From NCBI RefSeq assembly GCF_900016645.1, contig NZ_CDGJ01000003.1: a stretch of DNA of 64,000 nt; one strand, written 5' to 3'. Position numbers and translations under genes: made by a program. This DNA is from Acididesulfobacillus acetoxydans. GTDB taxonomy: Bacteria; Bacillota; Desulfitobacteriia; Desulfitobacteriales; Desulfitobacteriaceae. Below are positions 62,185 through 64,000 of the stretch, piece after piece. The stretch's first letter is position 1, and each line of letters starts with the position of its first letter. A model generated the notes under the pieces. The model saw only the letters and a list, made by a program, of their open reading frames with translations. It was not told the origin of the DNA and made no database searches.

Positions 62185-63132
62185 TTAATTTTTTAGAACC
62201 GCTTCCCCTTCCAACCCGGATCTGGGATTGATCACGACCGGAGTCCCTGCCGCCAAACCTTTAATAGAGGCCACAACCCCGTTCTCGTCCGTGACTGGCA
62301 TCGGTTGAAAGTGCAAAACTCCGCCCTTAATGACGAAGAGCCCTTCTTTGCCCCCCTCTTGCCAGAGAGCCCGCTCAGGCACCACCGTTCCGGCCGTGGC
62401 CGGGCGGAACTCCCACTGTGCCGTTTGCTGCCTGGCCCTCACACTCCCATTGACGAAATTGTCAAAACGGACCACCACCCCCAGCGGAGCGGCGGATTTG
62501 CGCACTATGGTTCCATCTTCCCGCTGTCCCCGGATAATGAGCCGGAAACGTTTTCCCAGAGTCAATCCGTCCAAGGAGGACAGTTTGACAAAAGCATAAG
62601 ACGGACTGAGGTTGTCCACGATTTTCCCGAACACCTCACCGGCCTTGACCTCTTGCACTTGCGTTGGTTTACCCTGTAAGGCCAGTAGTTTCGCCAGGTC
62701 CATATTGAGAAAACCGTCCGGGGTATAGAGCGACTCCAGCCCATCCACCGTCCGGTAGAGAAGCCCGCCGTGCGGCGCCTGGACCTGGATGGCCGTCCCT
62801 GCGCCGGAAACTCCGGGTGCCGCCCCTTGACCGCTGATGGTCGCCACAACCTCCCAGCGCCGAAAGCGTTCGCCGTCCGGCCCTTTGAACTCAACCCTGC
62901 CGTCCGCCGGGGCCCGCAGGGGATATTCGAGATTCGCAAACACCACGCTGACCTGTTTCTCATGCCGGACCGTCCCCGTATAGGCCCGGACATACTGAGG
63001 AGGAGCGGGCCCCCAAGCCTCCCGCGCCAGACCAAACCCCGACAGGGCCACAGCGATGAAGAAAACCGTAAAGCCCAACACCCGGGAGCCTATGCGCCGC
63101 TTTCCGCGCTCCGCCGCGCCGCTCTTGCTCAT
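62185..63132 (-). CDS. HlyD-like single-pass membrane protein
   Basis: A 315-residue protein with one N-terminal membrane segment (VLGFTVFFIAVALSGFGLA) and an extracytoplasmic part of beta-rich, barrel-sandwich type (YPLRAPADGRVEF, VVPERALWQEGGKEGLFVIKGG). This resembles HlyD-family adaptor proteins that occur next to yggS-sepF in Clostridia. No partner transporter is adjacent, so its function is open. AAGGAGG precedes ATG 63132. Confidence 0.75.
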   Translation of the reverse strand: MSKSGAAERGKRRIGSRVLGFTVFFIAVALSGFGLAREAWGPAPPQYVRAYTGTVRHEKQVSVVFANLEYPLRAPADGRVEFKGPDGERFRRWEVVATISGQGAAPGVSGAGTAIQVQAPHGGLLYRTVDGLESLYTPDGFLNMDLAKLLALQGKPTQVQEVKAGEVFGKIVDNLSPSYAFVKLSSLDGLTLGKRFRLIIRGQREDGTIVRKSAAPLGVVVRFDNFVNGSVRARQQTAQWEFRPATAGTVVPERALWQEGGKEGLFVIKGGVLHFQPMPVTDENGVVASIKGLAAGTPVVINPRSGLEGEAVLKN

Positions 63133-63152
63133 GCTTGCCTCCTTCCCCCGCC

Positions 63153-64000
63153 TCACAGCGCCATAGGCAGACTGCAGGTAAACACCGTCCCCTTGCCCAG
63201 CTCGGATTGGACGGTCACCTTACCTCCCGACCCGTCCACAATATGCTTGACAATACTGAGACCCAAACCCGTTCCCCCCTGTTCCCGGGAGCGGGCTTTA
63301 TCGACCCGGAAAAAACGCTCAAAAATCCTGGGCAGACTTTTTTCGGGAATGCCGCAGCCGGTGTCGCCGAATTCCAAACGCACCTCCCCCACACCCGTCG
63401 AAGCCTTAAGCCAGACGCTCCCTCCGGAAGTATATTTTACCGCGTTCTCTAATAGATTCAGCATCAGCTGGCTGAGCAAATCCTCGCCGATCGAAAGAGC
63501 GGGAAGATCCGGGGGAATCGCCACATTGAGACTGATGCCCTTAGCTTCCGCATAACGTTCAATCACCGGCTGAATCTTCTCATAAGCCCTCTGCACGTTG
63601 CTGATACCGTCCGCCCTGCGTACACCCCTGTTCTCAATATGGGACAAGGTCAGGAGGTCCTCCACCAGGCGCTGCAGACGCAGGGACTCGGCTTGAATAA
63701 TCTTAAGAAAACGCTCCCGCAGGGCCGGCTCCTCCGCCGCACCGTCCAAAAGCGTCTCGGCAAAACCCTTAATCGAGGTCAGGGGTGTGCGCAATTCGTG
63801 GGAAACATTGGCCACAAATTCCGTACGCAGTTTCTCCAGGCGCCTCAGTTCCGTTATGTCGTGACAGACAATCACCGCCCCCCGCGCGCGGCCGTCTTCC
63901 GACAAAATCGGGCTGACCTGAGTCCGCACAATGTATTCTCCGATGTTCAGTTCTATCAAAGCGGCCGCCCCCCCTTGGAGGACCTCGGCCACCAGCCTGT
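63153..64000 (-). CDS. PhoR/WalK-type sensor histidine kinase, 3' part
   Basis: The gene runs off the right edge; the frame is open at 64000. Visible parts are the end of a PAS domain (IGEYIVRTQVSPI, GAVIVCHDITELRRLE), the H-box FVANVSHELRTPLTSIKGF, the N-box MLNLLENAVKYT and the G boxes FGDTGCGIP and GGTGLGLSIVKHIV. The N-terminal sensor region lies outside the window. It ends about 20 bp before the HlyD-like gene. Confidence 0.95.
   Translation of the reverse strand, partial: RLVAEVLQGGAAALIELNIGEYIVRTQVSPILSEDGRARGAVIVCHDITELRRLEKLRTEFVANVSHELRTPLTSIKGFAETLLDGAAEEPALRERFLKIIQAESLRLQRLVEDLLTLSHIENRGVRRADGISNVQRAYEKIQPVIERYAEAKGISLNVAIPPDLPALSIGEDLLSQLMLNLLENAVKYTSGGSVWLKASTGVGEVRLEFGDTGCGIPEKSLPRIFERFFRVDKARSREQGGTGLGLSIVKHIVDGSGGKVTVQSELGKGTVFTCSLPMAL

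Overview
The window looks like a chromosomal segment of a moderately GC-rich Gram-positive bacterium of the class Clostridia (Peptococcaceae/Desulfotomaculum/Heliobacteria-like). I infer this from gene order and families: yicC-remA-gmk-rpoZ-coaBC-metK, pyrR-pyrB-pyrC-carA-carB-pyrK-pyrD-pyrF-pyrE with PyrR attenuators, sepF-yggT-divIVA-ileS, and a tandem glycine riboswitch before gcvT. Nearly every gene is on the minus strand; only rqcH/fbpA and two small genes read on the plus strand.

Bases 1-14650 are a defence island. A CRISPR array (23 full repeats visible, running off the left edge) is followed by a leader and a type I-B operon transcribed toward it: cas6, cas8b, cas7, cas5, cas3, then two type III-associated genes, then cas4, cas1, cas2. 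The type III material is a cmr1 pseudogene with one in-frame amber stop, and an intact 603-residue Csx1-like protein arranged CARF, HEPN, second CARF-like domain. No cas10 is present in the window, so the source of its cyclic oligoadenylate signal is unknown. About 1 kb of gene-free DNA with several inverted repeats lies upstream of cas6.

Bases 14650-28500 carry metK, coaBC, rpoZ, gmk, remA, yicC, dapF, a calcium-type P-ATPase, a highly structured RNA locus resembling a HEARO/OMEGA (IscB) RNA without its protein gene, rqcH/fbpA and a phosphodiesterase-type alkaline phosphatase family gene. Bases 28760-40500 are a complete de novo UMP operon with two PyrR-controlled attenuators. Bases 40700-55100 hold a novel small protein, rluD, lspA, a DksA/TraR protein, pduL, a stand-alone pyruvate-kinase C-domain protein, comB, and a glycine cleavage block (gcvT-gcvH-gcvPA-gcvPB) followed by two radical SAM proteins resembling the split lipoyl synthase LipS1/LipS2 and a LipM-like octanoyltransferase. 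Bases 55700-64000 hold a soluble chemoreceptor-like protein, ileS behind a truncated T-box, divIVA, yggT, sepF, yggS, an HlyD-like protein and the 3' part of a PhoR/WalK-type histidine kinase.

One theme runs through the whole window: short, imperfect tandem repeats fill most intergenic gaps, several abut or copy the 3' ends of genes, and low-complexity or repeat-derived segments are inserted in frame into conserved proteins (DapF, Cas6, PyrK, CarA, a radical SAM protein, and the N-terminus of RluD). This suggests an ongoing repeat-expansion process that tolerates insertion in surface loops.
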